Origin: AC-32 sp963736055
GTDB taxonomy: Bacteria > Actinomycetota > Thermoleophilia > Gaiellales > Gaiellaceae
Direction of reading: 5' to 3'
DNA: 64,000 nucleotides
Assembly: GCA_963736055.1 (NCBI GenBank)
Contig: CAVTNM010000009.1
Location: forward strand, 496,001-560,000
How positions within the stretch are numbered: the first letter of the stretch is position 1; every line of letters begins with the position of its first letter. Of this stretch, positions 49,958 through 59,430 are shown piece after piece. The position numbers were made by a program, and so were the translations under genes. The notes under the pieces were generated by a model. That model did not search any database. It was not told the origin of the DNA and saw only the letters and a program-made list of their open reading frames with translations.

Positions 49958-52358
49958 TCAGCCCCTGAGCCGCTCTCCGGCAGGATCGAAGAGCGGCTCG
50001 GGGGCGACCTCGCCCTCGATCCACTCGCCGAAGATCTCCACCGCCACCGGCTGCTCGGGCTGCGCGTACCGAGCCGGCACGTAGGCGTACGCGATCGAGC
50101 GCTCGACCGTGTAGCCGTAGCCGCCGCTCGTCACGCGGCCGACGAGCTCGCCGTCGACCCGCACGGGCTCCGACCCGAGCGCGACCGAGCGCGGATCCGC
50201 CAGCACGAGGCAGGCGAGCCGACGCTCCGGCTCCCGTGCTGCGAGCAGCGCCTCCCGTCCGATGAACTCTCCCTTGTCGAGCTTGACGGCGAAGCCGAGG
50301 CCGGCCTCGTAGGGCGTGTCGTCCGGAGTGATGTCCGCGCCCCAGACCCGGTAGCCCTTCTCCAGTCGGAGCGAGTCGATCGCCTTGTAGCCGCCGGCGA
50401 CGAGGCCGTGATCGCGCCCCGCTTCCCAGAGGGCGTCCCAGAGCGCGAGGCCCGACCCGGTCGGGCAGTACAGCTCCCAGCCGAGCTCGCCGACGTAGGT
50501 GACGCGGAGCGCCAGGCACGGAAGCCCGCCGACCTCGAGCTCACGCGCGCGCATGTACCCGAAGGCGAGGTCGTCGCTCGTCGCCCCCTGCAGGATCTCC
50601 CGCGAGGCCGGCCCCCAGAGGCCGAGACAGGCGAGCTCGGAGGTCACGTCCTGCGACGAGCACGTCCTCCGGTGCGTGCTCGCGGATCCAGGCCAGGTCG
50701 TGCCTGCCGAAGGCGGTGCCGGTGACGATGCGGAAGCGATCCTCGGCCAGGCGCGTCACGGTGAAGTCGCACTCGATCCCCCCGCGGGCGTTCAGCATCG
50801 AGGTGTAGGTGATCTGCCCGACCTCGCGTGCGACCCGGTTGTCGCAGATGCTCTCGAGGAAGGCCGCTGCACCCTCGCCCGAGACGTCGATCTTGGCGAA
50901 GCTCGTCTCGTCGAAGATGGCGGCGCTCTCCCGGCAGGCCCGGTGCTCGGCGCCGATCGCGGGCGACCACAGCCTTCCGGCCCATCCCCGAGGCCGGAGC
51001 GACTCGTCGCCCGCCGCCGCATTGGGCTCGAACCAGTTGGCCCGCTCCCAGCCCGACTTCTCCCCGAAGACGGCGCCCAGCTCGACCAGGCGAGGGTACG
51101 TGGGTGAGAGCAGGAGGGGCCGCCCCGCCTCCCGCTCGTGGCCCGGGTACTTGACGTCGTAGTACGTCGAGTAGATCTCGACCGTGCGGGCGAGCGTGTA
51201 GTCGGGATCGGCGTAGTTGGCCCCGAAGCGGCGCGAGTCCATCTCCCAGACGTCGAAGCCCGGGAGCCCGTCGACGATCCACTCCGCGACGAGCTTCCCC
51301 ATCCCGCCCGCGCCGGCGAGGCCGTGCGCGCAGAAGCCGGCGGCGACCCAGAGCCCGGGGAGCTCGGTCGGTCCGAGGATGAACTCGCCGTCCGGGGTGA
51401 ATGCCTCGGGCCCGTTGACGAGCCGGATCACCTCGGCATCCGCCAGCCCGGGCACCCGGACGAGCGCGTTCGTCATCAGCTCCTCGAAGCGCTCCCAGTC
51501 CTCGGCGAGGAGCTTGCCGTTGAAGTCCGGCGGGATCCCGTCCAGCCCCCAGGGCGCCGGGTGGCGCTCGTACCCGCCCATGACGAGGCCGCCCGACTCG
51601 CCGCGGAAGTAGACGAGCAATGTGGGGTCGCGCATCGTCGGCACGTCGAGCGGGACGCCGTGCGGCCTGGTGATCAGGTACTCGTGCGCCATCGGGACGA
51701 CCGGCACGCCGACGCCCGCCAGGCGGCCGAGCTCGGCGGCGAACATGCCGCCGGCGTTGACCACGACCTCCGTGGCGATCGAGCCCTTGTCGGTCTCGAC
51801 GCCCGCGACCCGTCCCCGCTCGACGCCGATCCCCGTGACGCGAGTGTTCGTGGCGATCTCCGCCCCGCCGCGCCGGGCACCCTCGGCGAGGGCCGTCGTG
51901 AGCTGGCTCGGATCGATGTATCCGTCGGTCGGCAGGTAGGCGGCCCCGAGCACGCCGTCGGTGGACATGGGCGGAAAGAGCTTCTGCGCCTCCGCGGCCG
52001 TGATCAGCTCGAGCGGCAGCCCGAAGGTCTTCGCCCAGCCCGCCTGCCGGCTGAGCTCCTCCATCCGCTCCTCGGAGGAGGCGAGGCGGAGCGAGCCCAC
52101 CTCGTGCCAGCCGGTCTCCAGGCCGACCTCGTCGCCCAGGGCCCGGTAGAGGTCGACCGACGCCATCATCATGCGCGTCAGCGAGAGCGAGCCGCGCAGC
52201 TGGCCGACGAGGCCGGCGGAGTGGAAGGTCGAGCCGCTCGTCAGGTCGGCCCGCTCGCAGAGCACGACGTCGTCCCAGCCGAGCCTGGTCAGCCAGTAGG
52301 CGACGGAGCACCCTCCGACGCCTCCTCCGATGACGACCGCTCTGGCGCGCTCCTTCAT
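49958..52358 (-). CDS. Dimethylglycine/sarcosine dehydrogenase-like flavoprotein with GcvT domain (frameshifted)
   Basis: About 799 residues. FAD-binding DAO domain (VVIGGGVGGCSVAYWLTRLG; covalent-FAD-type His in TSGSTFHSAGLVGQL), an FAO-type middle domain, then an aminomethyltransferase (GcvT) domain and its C-terminal barrel (ITPDDTPYEAGLGFAVKLDKGEFIGREALL). Family members demethylate dimethylglycine or sarcosine and pass the one-carbon unit to tetrahydrofolate. The frame shifts near 50,645 (one extra base between LV and DVTSELACLGLWGP). It abuts the phosphotransferase gene; both face the permease gene. Confidence 0.9.
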
Positions 52359-53020
52359 CCAGCGAGCGCCGCCTGGAAACGGGAGTCGGCCGCCGTGCGC
52401 CAGAGCCGGTCGAAGTGCTCCTCGGTGTAGGCGCGGAAGTCGAAGTCCAGCTCGGAGATCGCCTGCTGGACCACCCCCCACATCGCCTCTCGGAAGTCCG
52501 ACATGAAGCGCATCAGCGCCAGGGCCGGCCGGTCGGTGGAGCCGTAGGCCTCGAGCAGCGCGCTCTCGCCGTCCTCGTCGAGCTCGTTGTTGACGGCGAA
52601 GTTGGCCAGGTCGAAGAACGGGTCGCCCATGCCTGCGTACTCCCAGTCGACGATCCATAGCCTGCTGCCGTCGTCGATGAAGTTCGCCGCCAGCAGGTCG
52701 TTGTGACACGTGACGAGCGGCGCCGCGGAGCGCCGCGCCTCGATCGCCTGCGCGAGCTCGTGCGCCCGGCCGAAGTCGGGTGGGACGGTGAGCCCGTGGC
52801 CGCCGGCCGTGGCCGCGTAGGCCTCGACCACGCGGAACGAGTCGAAGCGGCTCGTGATCGCCGGCGCGCCGTGAAGACGGCGTAGGAGCGCTCCGACCGT
52901 CGCCGGGTCGGCGCGGCCGACCTCGCCGTCGACGAAGCGGGTGACGAGCAGGCCGTCGGCGAAGCTGACCACCTCCGGGCCGATGCCGAGCCGCGCGGCC
53001 GCGAGCGCGGCCTCGTGCTC
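52355..53020 (-). CDS. Choline/ethanolamine kinase-like phosphotransferase, 5' end missing
   Basis: About 220 residues of an aminoglycoside/choline phosphotransferase-fold protein. Brenner motif CHNDLLAANFIDDG (catalytic Asp and Asn) and the metal-binding DWEYAGMGDPFFDLANF are intact, the combination typical of choline/ethanolamine kinases (LicA-like). The N-terminal ATP-binding lobe (roughly 60-80 residues) is absent because at about 53,020 the sequence switches to a UvrD helicase gene of another organism. Placed before a dimethylglycine-dehydrogenase-like gene, it suggests choline or ethanolamine as substrates. Confidence 0.82.
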   Translation of the reverse strand, partial: EHEAALAAARLGIGPEVVSFADGLLVTRFVDGEVGRADPATVGALLRRLHGAPAITSRFDSFRVVEAYAATAGGHGLTVPPDFGRAHELAQAIEARRSAAPLVTCHNDLLAANFIDDGSRLWIVDWEYAGMGDPFFDLANFAVNNELDEDGESALLEAYGSTDRPALALMRFMSDFREAMWGVVQQAISELDFDFRAYTEEHFDRLWRTAADSRFQAALAG

Positions 53021-53030
53021 GTGCGATAGA
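53014..53030. other. Junction between two unrelated genomes
   Basis: On the minus strand the helicase reads RQIAVLYRT up to about 53,025, and the phosphotransferase reads EHEAALAAARLGIGPEVV from about 53,019. Neither gene continues past this point. Gene content, codon bias and probable taxonomy change here. No IS element, integrase, tRNA or repeat accompanies the change. Confidence 0.85.
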
Positions 53031-54068
53031 GGACGGCGATCTGCCGTGGTTCGAGGCCCCGCTTGAGCAGGCTTGCCACGCCGCGGGCGACTTGCCGCGC
53101 TTCGATCTCCGGAGTGCGATAGCCGCGAATGACGATCTCGCCGATGTCGGCGGGCACCGCCTGGTACTCCTTGTCGCGGCGCGCGCGATTGTGCGCGATC
53201 AGCCGCTTGGCGGCCGCGACGATCTGGCTGGCGGAACGGTAGTTGCGGTCGAGGACATGGACCTGCGGCCCTCATACTTGCGTGGAAAATCCAGGATGAA
53301 GCGTACGTCCGCGGCGCGGAATGCATAGAGCGTCTGGTCGTCGTCGCCGACCGCCCACAAGCCGGCGCCCGCTCTCACGAACTGGTCGAGCAGCTGGACT
53401 TGCCCGGGATTGACGTCCTGATACTCGTCGACGAGCACGTGGTCGAAGGCGCCGGTGATCCCCGTCGCATAATCCGGGTCCGCATCCATGGCCTTGACCA
53501 CCAGCGGCACCATGTCGGCGAAGTCGATGGCGCCGGCGCTTTGCAGCGCTTTCTCGTACACGCGGAAGAATTCGACCGCGGCCTGGAGAACCTCGTCGTC
53601 CCCGGCGACCTCCTGGGCAAAACCCTCCGCATCCAGCAGGCGTTCCTTGGCGCCGCCGATAATGTCCAGGATGTCGGTTTCCTCGTTCCACCACATGCGT
53701 CGTGCGTGGAAGACCTGCCGTTGCTGCGGCGCATCCCACAGCTGGAATTTTTCGGACAGCCCGGCGGCTTGCGGATTCCGTCGCAGGTGCCGAAACGTGA
53801 AGGCGTGAAATGTCGCGACGGTCAGGTCGGCCGAGGACGAGAGGCCGAGCGCGCTCGCGATGCGCGCCTTCATTTCGTCCGCCGCCTTCTTGGTGAAGGT
53901 CAGCGCCAGAATGCGCCGGCGGTCGACCCCCTGACCGACCAGATGAACGAAGCGGCCGGCGAGCGTCGTGGTCTTGCCGGAACCGGGGCCGGCCAGAACC
54001 AGCTGGATGTGTCCCGCTCCGGCCGCCGCCGATTGCTGTGCTGGATCGAGGATGCTCTCTTGCGCCAT
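53021..54068 (-). CDS. UvrD/PcrA-like superfamily I DNA helicase, 3' end missing and frameshifted
   Basis: N-terminal part of a UvrD-type helicase. Walker A LAGPGSGKTTTLAGR, motif Ia LTFTKKAADEMKAR, TFHAFTFRHL, Walker B VLVDEYQDVNPGQ, motif III VGDDDQTLYAFRAADV. Near 53,270 one base appears missing (GAGGGCCGCAG for GAGGGGCCGCAG); beyond it the other frame continues VHVLDRNYRS ... GYRTPEIEARQVARGVASLLKRGLEPRQIAVLYRT and then stops at the junction. The C-terminal half is absent. ATG at 54068; the dehydratase-like gene lies 15 bases upstream on the same strand. Confidence 0.88.
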
Positions 54069-54083
54069 GAAACGGGTCGGAAA

Positions 54084-55058
54084 TCAAGGAGCGGGCGTGC
54101 GGCCTGCCAGGACTTCCGCAAAAACCCGTGCGTCGATATTGCTGCCGGAGCATACCACGGCGACGCGCTTGCCGGCGTAGCGCTCGCGCTCGCGCAGGAG
54201 GCCGGCGAGCGGCGCCGCCCCTGCGCCTTCGGCGATGTTGTGGGTGTCCGAATAGTAGATGCGGATCGCCTCGGCGATCTCGGCTTCGCTCAGGCGGAGT
54301 ATTCGCGCAGCGCCGGCGCGGATGATCGCAAGCGGCTCCGGCTGCGGGTCTCGGCAGGCCATGCCGTCGGCGAAGGTCCGGGCGGACTCCGTCGGCACCG
54401 GACGACCGGCGTCGAAAGAGAGCGCAAAGGCCGGGGCATTGTCGGCGACCACTCCGACGATCTCGGTATCGAGACCGAGCAGATCGCGCACCGTGATGAC
54501 GCCGCAGATGCCCGATCCCATGCCGATCGGCACATAGACCGCCGCGAGGTCGGGCGCCGCGGAAAAGAGCTCATGCGCGTAGGTGGCCACGCCCTTCACG
54601 AGCTCGGTGTGGAACGACGGGAAAAAATGATAGCCGCGCTCGCGTGCGATCCGCTCCGCCACGGGCCGGCTTTCGTCGAAATCCCTGCCGGCGACGATCA
54701 GCTCGGCGCCGAACGCCTTCATGGCGGCATTCTTCTCGGTCGAATTCCCTTCGGGGACGACGACGACCGCCGGGATTCCATTGCGCGCCGCTGCCACCGC
54801 GACCGACTGGCCATGATTGCCGCGGGTCGCCGTCACAACCCCTTGCGGCAACTTGCCGGCGCGGCGCAGGGCGTCGAGATAGACCAGGCCTCCACGCGCC
54901 TTGAATGCGCCGATCGGCGTATGGTTCTCGTGCTTGACGATGATCTCCACGCCGGTCCTCTGCCGCAACAGCGGCCATCCATAGGCGGGCGTCGGCGGAA
55001 CGAACGTGCGCACGACCGCCGCGGCATCGACGAGCTCGTCGAGAGAGAAGAGTGGCAT
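54084..55058 (-). CDS. PLP-dependent threonine dehydratase-like enzyme
   Basis: A 324-residue fold-type II PLP enzyme. PLP Lys in TPIGAFKARGGLVYLD, the loop GMGSGICGVI, and TATRGNHGQSVAVAA, all typical of threonine/serine dehydratases, but the sequence is clearly different from the actinobacterial one at 4,555. A C-terminal regulatory domain is missing. Substrate uncertain. Start ATG at 55058; a promoter with TTGACA lies 30-57 bases upstream. Belongs to the alphaproteobacterial arm. Confidence 0.87.
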   Translation of the reverse strand: MPLFSLDELVDAAAVVRTFVPPTPAYGWPLLRQRTGVEIIVKHENHTPIGAFKARGGLVYLDALRRAGKLPQGVVTATRGNHGQSVAVAAARNGIPAVVVVPEGNSTEKNAAMKAFGAELIVAGRDFDESRPVAERIARERGYHFFPSFHTELVKGVATYAHELFSAAPDLAAVYVPIGMGSGICGVITVRDLLGLDTEIVGVVADNAPAFALSFDAGRPVPTESARTFADGMACRDPQPEPLAIIRAGAARILRLSEAEIAEAIRIYYSDTHNIAEGAGAAPLAGLLRERERYAGKRVAVVCSGSNIDARVFAEVLAGRTPAP

Positions 55059-55087
55059 GGTCGGGCCCGAATGTGTCTCGATGCGAA

Positions 55088-55115
55088 GCCATAGCAAGAG
55101 GCCGGCCCCTGTCAA
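55088..55115 (-). promoter_or_regulatory. Promoter of the dehydratase-like gene
   Basis: On the minus strand TTGACA (55110-55115), 16-base spacer, TATGGC (55088-55093), about 30 bases before the ATG at 55058. A consensus -35 with a partial -10, as common in alphaproteobacteria. Confidence 0.5.
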
Positions 55116-55318
55116 CCAATGGTCGCGCCGATGGCTTGCGAAATCCTGCTCCAGTCTGCGATGCCGGAATCCTGTCCGTTGCACCGCTGCGTTTCATGTG
55201 TTCTGAAATCGAGGTGCGTTCGTGCCAGCCTCCCCTTGCCGGTCTCCCCGCAAGCCATCCGATATGTTCACCGAGGGTATGGACCGCGATGCCCTCGCAA
55301 CGATCAAGGAGAAAGTCG

Positions 55319-56224
55319 ATGCTTCTGCTGCCGGGCCATCCCCGCTATGCCTATTCGCCGATCGTCAAGCGGCCCGACTACAGCTGGCCGGGCGGCAAGC
55401 GCCTCGCCTTCTACATCGCGCTCAACATCGAGCATTTCGCCTTCGGCACCGGCATCGGCATGGACCCGCACCACCGCGGCGGGCCGCAGCACACCCGCAA
55501 CTTCGCCTGGCGCGACTACGGCAACCGCATCGGCAACTGGCGCCTGTTCGAGATCCTGGACGAGCTCGAGCTGCCCGCCACCATCCTGCTCAACAGCATG
55601 GTGTGCCAGCACTATCCGGAGATCGTCGAGAAGATCAAAGCGCGCGGCGACGACGTGGTGGGCCACGGCCGCACCAATGCCGAGGTGCTGCGCGGCATGT
55701 GGGAGCACGACGAGGCGCGCGCGATAAAGGAATGCACCGAGGAGATCGAGCGTCACGTCGGCGTGCGGCCGACCGGGTGGATGGGGCCCGGCGCGCTCGA
55801 ATCGAACGTCACGCCCGATCTGCTCAAGGAGACCGGCTACACGCATCTGCTCGACTGGCCGTTCGACGACCAGCCGATCTGGATGAAGACGCGTGCAGGC
55901 CCGCTCCTCTCGGTCCCCTATCCGATGGAGATCAACGACGCCGGCACGCTGGTGTGGCGCGACCACTCGGGCCGCGAGTTCGCCGACATGATCGTCGATC
56001 AGTTCGAGGAATTGCTGGAGCAGTCGGAGCGCCAGCCGCTGGTGTTCGCGCTGGCGCTGCACGGCTTCATCGTCGGCCAACCGTTCCGGTTGCGTCCTCT
56101 GCGCCAGGCGATCCGCCACTGCGTCGAGCACAAGGGCAAGGATCGCGTGTGGATCACCCGCGCCGGCGAGATCGCCAAGTACTGCGCCTCGCTTCCCGCC
56201 GGCGTCATTCCGAGTATGGAGTGA
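55319..56224 (+). CDS. Polysaccharide deacetylase-family (PuuE/allantoinase-like) hydrolase
   Basis: A 301-residue NodB-fold protein. The usual TFDDG metal motif is replaced by ALNIEHF near residue 37 and the second motif is GHGRTNAEVL, the pattern of the PuuE-type subgroup (allantoinase-like amidohydrolases) rather than chitin deacetylases. YSWPGGKRLAFYIALN and GWMGPGALESN are further subgroup features. It likely hydrolyses a small amide. AAGGAG is 7 bases before the ATG. Diverges from the dehydratase-like gene across 260 bases that hold both promoters. Confidence 0.85.
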   Translation: MLLLPGHPRYAYSPIVKRPDYSWPGGKRLAFYIALNIEHFAFGTGIGMDPHHRGGPQHTRNFAWRDYGNRIGNWRLFEILDELELPATILLNSMVCQHYPEIVEKIKARGDDVVGHGRTNAEVLRGMWEHDEARAIKECTEEIERHVGVRPTGWMGPGALESNVTPDLLKETGYTHLLDWPFDDQPIWMKTRAGPLLSVPYPMEINDAGTLVWRDHSGREFADMIVDQFEELLEQSERQPLVFALALHGFIVGQPFRLRPLRQAIRHCVEHKGKDRVWITRAGEIAKYCASLPAGVIPSME

Positions 56225-56227
56225 CGA

Positions 56228-56459
56228 TCAGCCCTTGGGGAAGGTCGCCTTGCAGCCGGGAGTAAGCTTGGCGTAGTTCGACTTCATGCAGGCGGTCACC
56301 CGCGAGACGTTCGGGATCGCCGAGCTGCAGAGCCGGAACGCGTCGCCCATGCAGGCGGAGCGCTGCTTGGACGTGCCCTGGGCGAAGCCGGCCGAGGACG
56401 TGGCCAGCAGGGCGGCCATGACGGCGGTACCGATCAGGACGGGGCGGAATTCTGCTCAT
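56228..56459 (-). CDS. Small secreted Cys-containing protein (frameshifted)
   Basis: About 76 residues: a signal peptide (VLIGTAVMAALLATSSAGFAQG) and a mature part with four Cys (SACMGDAFRLCSSAIPNVSRVTACMKS ... LTPGCKATF), a type common in Bradyrhizobium-like bacteria with unknown role. The ATG at 56459 has AAGGAG 6 bases upstream, but one extra C (CCGCCCCGTCC for CCGCCCGTCC) near 56,445 breaks the frame between start and signal peptide; an ATG at 56419 lies inside the signal peptide. Confidence 0.7.
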
Positions 56460-56588
56460 GCGGCTCTCCTTCGGGTTACGATGTTGAAGCCCGAGGATGC
56501 CGCCAAACCAGGATGCGCTCCGTGACGGGGAGCACACAAGCCACCATGCCACGCTGAAGCCGCATCGTCTTTGCAGGGGGAGAACGCC

Positions 56589-57566
56589 ATGAAAGGCCGC
56601 CGATTTCTTCGCCTCACGGGAGCTGTCGCGCTCGGCATGTCGCTGCTGGCGCTCGCGGATCACGCGGCGTGGTCACAATCCGCGCGGACGCTCAAGATCG
56701 TGGTGGCGAGCCAGCCGGGCGGCGTCAACGACATCCTGGCCCGCCTGTTGTCGGAGCAGATCGCCCGCGCGCACGGGATCACCGGCGTGGTCGACAATCG
56801 GCCCGGGGCGGGCGAGGCGATCGGCACGGAAAGCGTCGCGCGCGCCGCGCCCGACGGCAACACGCTTCTGATCGCCGCCAATCCGTTCCTCATCAACCCG
56901 CACATGCGCAAGGTCGGCTACCATCCGCTGACCAGCTTCGAGCCGATCTGCTATCTCGTCAGCGCGCCGACCGTCATTGCGGTGAACGGCACGTCGTCCT
57001 ATCGCACCCTCGCCGACCTCATCGATGCCGCGCGCGCCAGGCCAGGTGCACTGACCATGGCGAGCATCGGGCCCGGCAGCCCGTTCCACCTCGGGCTCGA
57101 GGTGCTCAAGCGGGCCGCCAAGGTGGACATCACCTTCGTTCCGTATCCGGGCAATGCGCCCGCCGTGAACGCGCTGCTCGGCGAGCACGTCACCATGATG
57201 TTCGGCACCTATGCGAACGTGGCCGAGCACCTCAGGTCGGGCAAGCTGCGCGCGCTTGCCGCCACCACGCGCGCGCGGATCGAGCCGCTGCCGGAGCTGC
57301 CGACGGTCGCCGAATCCGGCTTCAAGGATGTCGAAGTGGACGCCTGGTTCGGGATGTTCGCGCCGGCCGGCACGCCGCGGGAAACGGTCGTGCAACTCGC
57401 CGGCTGGCTCACCGCGGCGATGCAGGCGCCCGAAGTCGCGGCGCGGCTTGCGGTCCTCGGGCTCTCCCGGGTCGGGATGTGCGGTGCCGATTTCACCGCG
57501 CATCTGCGCACGCAGTTCGACGAGTACGGCCGCATCATCCGCGAGGCCAACATCAAGGGGGAGTGA
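56589..57566 (+). CDS. Tripartite tricarboxylate transporter (TctC/Bug) substrate-binding protein
   Basis: A 325-residue periplasmic receptor with a signal peptide (residues 1-31, AAWSQS). Bug-family features: VVASQPGGVNDILARLLSEQI, VVDNRPGAGEAIGTESVARAAPDGNTLLI, and AATTRARIEPLPELPTVAESGF. Binds small carboxylates or related solutes; the ligand is unknown. GGGGGAG precedes the ATG. TctA/TctB membrane genes are not adjacent, typical of orphan Bug proteins. Converges with DUF6165. Confidence 0.93.
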   Translation: MKGRRFLRLTGAVALGMSLLALADHAAWSQSARTLKIVVASQPGGVNDILARLLSEQIARAHGITGVVDNRPGAGEAIGTESVARAAPDGNTLLIAANPFLINPHMRKVGYHPLTSFEPICYLVSAPTVIAVNGTSSYRTLADLIDAARARPGALTMASIGPGSPFHLGLEVLKRAAKVDITFVPYPGNAPAVNALLGEHVTMMFGTYANVAEHLRSGKLRALAATTRARIEPLPELPTVAESGFKDVEVDAWFGMFAPAGTPRETVVQLAGWLTAAMQAPEVAARLAVLGLSRVGMCGADFTAHLRTQFDEYGRIIREANIKGE

Positions 57567-57585
57567 GTCCGGCCGTCGCGGAAGA

Positions 57586-57960
57586 TCAATACATTGCGTA
57601 CGACTTCTCCTCGACATGCACCGAGCCGCACATGACGTTGATCGCGCGCTTGAGCTCGGCGCGCCGGTCGTTCAGCCGATAGACCGAACGGGCGAGCGCG
57701 ACGAAGCGGGGGCCGAAATCGCCCGCGGCCTCGCAGGCGCGGATCGCGTCCTCGACGTCGCACAGGTCCTGGTTCACGGCCTTGAGGCGGGCAATCTCGC
57801 GGTCGAGCTCCGCTCCGGTGAGCCGATGCGCGCTTCTGACCTCGGCGAGGGCCGCGAGCTCGCGCCGCACGTTGACGAGCTTCGCGGGCTCGGCGATGCG
57901 CTCGGACTTGATCTCCAGGATGGTGATCTTGTCGATCAGTTCCCCGATCGCGATCGGCAC
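57586..57960 (-). CDS. DUF6165 family protein
   Basis: A 124-residue protein from a GTG at 57960 with GGGGAG 6 bases upstream: VPIAIGELIDKITILEIKSERI ... LAALAEVRSAH ... LKAVNQDLCDVEDAIRACEAAGDFGPRFVALARSVYRLNDRRAELKRAIN. A mostly helical, coiled-coil-like family of unknown function, usually beside TPR-glycosyltransferase genes as here, where it overlaps the end of that gene by about 25 bases. Probably cooperates in glycan synthesis (inference). Confidence 0.85.
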   Translation of the reverse strand: MPIAIGELIDKITILEIKSERIAEPAKLVNVRRELAALAEVRSAHRLTGAELDREIARLKAVNQDLCDVEDAIRACEAAGDFGPRFVALARSVYRLNDRRAELKRAINVMCGSVHVEEKSYAMY

Positions 57961-59409
57961 CGCGATCTCCCCGCCGGGGGCGGCCCGCGCGGGGCTGCCG
58001 CACCGCCCATGTCGCGCAGGGCGCCGGCGACCTCGGCCATGACGCCTCGCCAGTCGTCGGCGGTCTTCTGCCGGAACAACCGCGCCGTCGGGTAGAACGG
58101 GCTGGTGTCGCCGGCACGCAGCCAGCGCCAGTCGGGCGACTGGCGCAGCAGGACCCAGAGCGGACGTCCGAGCGCTCCGGCGAGATGCGGGATCGCGGTA
58201 TCGCTGGTGATGACGAGATCGAGCGACATCATCACGGCGGCGGTGTCGACGAAGGCGTCGCCGCCGCCGTCGAAGTCCGGCCCGAGCGTCTCGATGCGAT
58301 CGGCGAATGGGACTTGCCCGAGCTGCTCTTCGCCGTCGCCTTTCTGCAGGCTGATGAGTCTGGACGCCGGGGATCTCCGTGAGCGGCGCAAAGAGCGCGA
58401 GCGGGATCGAGCGTCCATGGTCGATGTCGCCGGCGGGATTGCCCTGCCAGGCGATGCCGACCTTGAATCCGCCGCCGAGCCGCTCGCGCCAGCGCGCCAG
58501 GCGCTCCGCCTCGGCGGAAAGATAAGGAATGCGGGGAGCGAGACCGCCGGGGCGCAGGTTGAGCGCGAGCGGCAGGCTCAGGAGCGGAACCCAGCCGGTC
58601 AGGCCCTTGATCGACAGCGGCGTGTTGCGGGGCACGAAATCGATGCCGGTGCCGAGGCTGGCGAGCAGCGCGAACAGCTTGCGGTCGGTCACGAACGTCA
58701 CGTGCGTGCCGCTTCGCGTGAGCTCGGGAATGAAGCGCGCGAACTGGATGGTGTCGCCGAGGCCCTGCTCGGCGAGCACCAGCAGCGACGCGGGCTGCGG
58801 CCCGGTGCGCCAATGCGGCACTGCCACGTTGGCGCCGGTCGCGTCGGACCGGGTCGAGAACGGCGCGACGATCTTGTGGGTGGCGAGGCGCGCCTCGAAC
58901 ATGCGCCATGCTTCGCCCCAGTCCTCCTTGTAGAAGAGCGCCGTCGCGTAGTTCAGGGCGCAGGCGTGGTAGTCGGGCTTGAGCGAAAGCGCCTGGCGGA
59001 ACAGGGGCAGCGCCTCGTCGAGCCGGCCGTGATCGCGCAGCGCCGTCGCGAGGTTGTGCAGGACCGTGGTATTGGCCGGATCGGCGGCATGCGCCGACCG
59101 ATACGTCTCGATAGCCTCGGCGAGGCGGCCGGCGCGATGCATGGACGTGGCGAGGCCGAGGCGCGCCTCGGGACTGCCCGGCTCCAGCGCCAGGGCCTGG
59201 CGATAGAGCGCCTCGGCCGCGGCGAAATCGCGTCGCGTGAAGCGGCAGAGAGCCAGATTCGACAGCGAGGGACCGTGTCCCGGCGCACCGGCCAGCACGG
59301 TCTCGAACAGGCGCGCGGCCTTGTCGGTGTCGCCTTCCTGCAGGGCACGGCGGCCTGCCTGGAATGCGCGGGCGAGATCGGCCGGCAATGGCGTGGTGGT
59401 GGATCTCAT
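57936..59409 (-). CDS. TPR-repeat protein with C-terminal glycosyltransferase-like domain (frameshifted)
   Basis: About 490 residues. Residues 10-165 are four to five tetratricopeptide repeats (ALALEPGSPEARLGLATSMHRAGRLAEAIETYR, ...). The C-terminal half resembles family-9-type glycosyltransferases (LLVLAEQGLGDTIQFARFIPEL, FKVGIAWQGNPAGDIDHGRSIPLALFAPL, LVITSDTAIPHLAGALGRPLWVLL). Near 58,365 one extra C (GTCCAGACTC for GTCAGACTC) shifts the frame between EIPGV and RLISLQKGDGEEQL. Likely modifies surface polysaccharide or protein. Confidence 0.87.
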
Positions 59410-59430
59410 GTGCGATATCCCGCCGCCCTC

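Noticed and set aside
53000..55000. Genomic island boundary (horizontal transfer of an alphaproteobacterial block)
   Set aside because: Two genes are truncated at the same point, with no integrase, tRNA or repeats; a chimeric join is simpler.
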